Part shown: piece after piece, positions 6,993 to 9,325 of the stretch
Position numbering within the stretch: the first letter of the stretch is position 1
Layout of the letters: the number at the start of each line of letters is the position of its first letter
Assembly (NCBI GenBank): GCA_041687475.1
Contig: JAWLBW010000184.1
Span: forward strand, 1-9,325
DNA from: JAWLBW01 sp041687475
GTDB lineage: Bacteria > J088 > JAWLBW01
Length of the DNA: 9,325 nucleotides
Direction of reading: 5' to 3'
Made by a program: the position numbers and the translations under genes
Notes under the pieces: generated by a model
Databases searched by the model: none
Seen by the model: the letters and a program-made list of their open reading frames with translations, nothing else
What the model was told of the DNA's origin: nothing

Positions 6993-8674
6993 CCCTCGTT
7001 CTCCCTGCTGGGCACCCCCGCGGCCCGCAATGCGTCTGCAACGCTTCGCAAAGCCTGCTCGCGTGAGCTGGTTTTCTTCGACAGTATAGCGACGGTAAGC
7101 GGATCGAGAAACGCACGCTGCTCGGCACTCAGTGCGTGCGAGGTGTTGACCACCACGGGTATGGCATTGGTACTCGGGTCTCGTTTGAGCGCCCGTAGGC
7201 AGGAAAAGCCATCCATCTCCGGCATATAAAGGTCGAGAAAAAGAACGGCAGGCCGACGGGCTCTGGCAAGTTCCAGGGCCTGCCTGCCGCCTTCGGCCTC
7301 CATGATTTCATAGTCGTCGAGTTGCTCACTCACCGTCGAACGCAGCACGTAGCGACTGACTTCGTCGTCGTCGACAATAAGTATGGTCTTCTTCAGTTCA
7401 CCGTTCGAAACCGGCTCATCGTCTTCTTCGAGGGCCTGGTAACGCAATGGCAGGCAGACCGAGAAGACCGAACCTTCGCCCAGTCTGCTCTCGACATGCA
7501 GGGTTCCGCCCAGCAGTTCGGCAAGGCGCTTAGACAACGGCAAGCCCAGCCCGGTGCCCTTGATGCGCGTCTGATGGTCGCCGTGCACCTGTACGAATTC
7601 GGCGAATATGTTTTCGGTATGCTCGGGGGCAATGCCGATACCGGTGTCGGCTACCCTGAAAATCACGCTGCCCTCTTCAAATGCGGCACTGACCCGAACC
7701 TCGCCTTTCTCGGTGAATTTCAGGGCATTGGAAATCAGGTTGCGCAGAATCTGCGCGACCTTTCCTTCATCGGTGTGCAGCGCGGGTACGCCCTTCGGTT
7801 CGTCGAAGGCAAGCACCACATCTTCCGACAAGAGCGGGCGCATGACCCCACGCAGGGCCCCGAACAGATCGCCGACTTCGAACCACTTCGGATGCACAAC
7901 GAGCTTACCCGCCTCGACCTTGGCAATGTCGAGCAGGTCGTTGACGAGTTCGAGTAGCTCTTCAGCCGAGCGGGCGATATAACGGGCCTGCCTATCCTGC
8001 TCGGCGCTCAACTCGCCATCGACGCGTTCAATGAGCATGCGGGCGAGTGAAATGATCGAATTCAGCGGCGTCCGCAGCTCGTGGCTCATGTTCGACAGAA
8101 ACCGCGTCTTCAGCTCGGAAGAACGCTGGAGCAGTTCGGCTTTCTGGTCGAGCTCGGCGTATAGGGCCACGACCCCCCGATTGGTCTCGTCGAGCTCCTG
8201 GTTCAGGTGCTCCATGGCTACCCGCGTCGCAGTCAACTCTGCGGCTACGACTCCCGCATTTTTCATCGCCCCGAGCACGAGGGCGGCCGGGTCGTTTTCG
8301 ACCCGCGCTGCTTCGGGAGGCCCGAAAGGCGGCAGGTGCAGACGAAGCCGGCCCGGTTCGACGGCCACAGACTCCGGCAGCAGGGCCGTCAGCGCCTCCA
8401 GGGTTGCAGCCTGCGGCAGAATGGAAGCGTCGCCCGCAAGTTCCAGAAACCGGCCGGCCACTTCTTCAAGGCGAAGAGCGACCCGCCCGCCCGCAAGCAG
8501 GCCTTCGAACACATCGACCAGCGCGGCCGCGACGAGCGCCTGCTCGACCGGCTTGGGCCACAGCCGGGCGTACTGATGAACCAGGCAGGAAAACCGCCGG
8601 CGTTCTTCGGCGCTCGGTTCACCACCGCCTCCGTTCTGCGCAGACGACGTATCGATAGAAAGCAGCTGCCTCAC
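6989..8674 (-). CDS. Soluble hybrid histidine kinase (coiled coil-HisKA-HATPase-REC), stressosome-associated type
   Basis: 561 residues from the GTG at 8674. That start overlaps the stop of the PP2C gene by four bases (GTGA) and has AGGGAGG just upstream. A longer frame starting at 8773 would run 100 bases into the PP2C gene and has low-complexity, Arg-rich sequence, so it is rejected. Residues ~25-150 form a helical region that I cannot assign. A coiled coil (~150-190) precedes the H-box (LSNMSHELRTPLNS, His198). Then come N-box Asn316, G1 DTGIG at 343-347 and G2 GTGLGL at 373-378. A C-terminal receiver (~429-550) has Asp435/436/437, phospho-acceptor Asp481 (FLDLYMPEMDG), Thr511 and Lys533. 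The TNRGVVALYAELD segment is, from memory, typical of kinases next to RsbT/PP2C fusion genes. With no membrane or ligand domain, its input is probably a protein partner from the upstream module. Confidence 0.92.
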   Translation of the reverse strand: MRQLLSIDTSSAQNGGGGEPSAEERRRFSCLVHQYARLWPKPVEQALVAAALVDVFEGLLAGGRVALRLEEVAGRFLELAGDASILPQAATLEALTALLPESVAVEPGRLRLHLPPFGPPEAARVENDPAALVLGAMKNAGVVAAELTATRVAMEHLNQELDETNRGVVALYAELDQKAELLQRSSELKTRFLSNMSHELRTPLNSIISLARMLIERVDGELSAEQDRQARYIARSAEELLELVNDLLDIAKVEAGKLVVHPKWFEVGDLFGALRGVMRPLLSEDVVLAFDEPKGVPALHTDEGKVAQILRNLISNALKFTEKGEVRVSAAFEEGSVIFRVADTGIGIAPEHTENIFAEFVQVHGDHQTRIKGTGLGLPLSKRLAELLGGTLHVESRLGEGSVFSVCLPLRYQALEEDDEPVSNGELKKTILIVDDDEVSRYVLRSTVSEQLDDYEIMEAEGGRQALELARARRPAVLFLDLYMPEMDGFSCLRALKRDPSTNAIPVVVNTSHALSAEQRAFLDPLTVAILSKKTSSREQALRSVADALRAAGVPSRENEG

Positions 8675-9325
8675 GCCTCCCTCGCCTCGGCTGCGCGCAC
8701 CACCACAACCGTAGCGTCGTCGCGGCCCCGCACATAATCGCGGAAAAGAACCCCGGCAATCAACGCGGGCCAACGCCGCATCAAACCCGGATAGCGTTGA
8801 TAGTCGATACGGGTCTGCAATCCATCGGTCATGAGTATCAACGTAGCCGCCCGGCTCCAGGGATAATCATACGACTTGACGGTGCGCAGCGTGTGCCCGA
8901 CCGTTCCGTGCAGCGATACCACGTGTTGAATCCGGGTCGGCGTACATAGGGTACCGGTGGTATTGCCCACCCCTGCGTACTCGAGCGAGCCGCCGAGCAT
9001 GGCCAGTCCCAGGGCGGCCCCCCGCGTGCTCTTCAGCACTTCGTGAAGTCGATGAAGCAGGTCGCCCGGGCGCCGTTCGGGCGAACGACCGATTACCTCA
9101 ATCGCTCGCGTCGAGGCCTCATGGGCCAGGGCGCCGTGGCCGATACCGTCGGCAACGGCAACGAGAAGCCGGCCGTCGACTGTCCAGGCCCCCCAGCCAT
9201 CGCCTGAGTAACGCTCACCCGGATAGGGCACGTTTACCGCACCGATTGCCCAGTCCTGCTCCAGCGCGGGGGCGGTGTCGAAGCGGCACCAGACAGCGGT
9301 ACCCTGGCCCTCGATGGAGTAAATG
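8671..9325 (-). CDS. SpoIIE/PP2C-type phosphatase fused to an RsbT-like ATPase (5' end beyond window)
   Basis: The C-terminal 217 residues of a gene that begins outside the window; the frame is open through 9325. The first visible residues (IYSIEGQGTAVWCRFDTAP) read as the end of a GHKL/anti-sigma-factor kinase fold. They precede a full SpoIIE-family PP2C domain whose metal-binding acids are in place: Asp42 (SGDGWGAW), Asp59 (VADGIGHG), Asp167 (MTDGLQ) and Asp202/203 (RDDATVVVV), numbered from the first visible codon. Such ATPase-PP2C fusions lie after rsbR-rsbS-rsbT in stressosome loci. There the phosphatase resets phosphorylated stressosome proteins, as RsbX does in Bacillus. The GTG at 9231 is not treated as a start because the domain is continuous upstream of it. 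The stop overlaps the following kinase start. The family call is strong; the substrate is inferred. Confidence 0.88.
   Translation of the reverse strand, partial: IYSIEGQGTAVWCRFDTAPALEQDWAIGAVNVPYPGERYSGDGWGAWTVDGRLLVAVADGIGHGALAHEASTRAIEVIGRSPERRPGDLLHRLHEVLKSTRGAALGLAMLGGSLEYAGVGNTTGTLCTPTRIQHVVSLHGTVGHTLRTVKSYDYPWSRAATLILMTDGLQTRIDYQRYPGLMRRWPALIAGVLFRDYVRGRDDATVVVVRAAEAREA

Noticed and set aside
8675..8773. N-terminal extension of the hybrid kinase to a start at 8773
   Set aside because: The extension is Arg/Gly/Cys-rich, lies wholly inside the PP2C coding region and lacks a ribosome site, while the GTG at 8674 forms the same GTGA overlap seen at the other two junctions.

Overview
This window is GC-rich DNA, probably from a free-living Gram-negative bacterium. 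The evidence is dense, strongly GC3-biased genes, a three-gene proton-pumping transhydrogenase, and large multi-domain phosphorelay kinases. I cannot name the lineage from the sequence alone. It holds eight genes (two cut by the window edges), almost no intergenic DNA, and no RNA genes, mobile elements or CRISPR.

Left block (1-1787, minus strand): the 5' part of a very large hybrid histidine kinase. Its N-terminal membrane domain aligns without gaps to the ethylene-binding domain of plant ETR1-type receptors, including the Cys/His copper ligands. A kinase core, a receiver domain, a coiled coil and the lead-in to a second kinase core follow before the sequence runs off the edge.

Middle block (2051-4868, plus strand): divergent from the kinase across a 263-bp intergenic region lies a complete pntAA-pntAB-pntB operon. 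It encodes the split NAD(P)+ transhydrogenase, which couples the proton gradient to NADPH formation. The genes are coupled by two ATGA overlaps, and the operon ends in a strong hairpin that looks bidirectional.

Right block (9325-4969, minus strand): four genes joined by three identical GTGA overlaps. They encode (i) the C-terminal part of a protein with an RsbT-like ATPase fused to a SpoIIE/PP2C phosphatase domain, (ii) a soluble hybrid kinase (novel N-terminus, coiled coil, HisKA, HATPase, REC), (iii) a REC-GAF-HisKA-HATPase kinase and (iv) a stand-alone receiver. This layout matches the output end of stressosome modules, so rsbR/rsbS/rsbT-like genes are predicted just beyond position 9325. 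None of the visible proteins has a DNA-binding or cyclic-di-GMP output domain, so the final output of the cascade is not seen here.

The most interesting points are the ethylene-receptor-like sensor, which has two substitutions at ligand-site positions, its tandem-kinase architecture, and the stressosome-type relay whose output is missing from the window.
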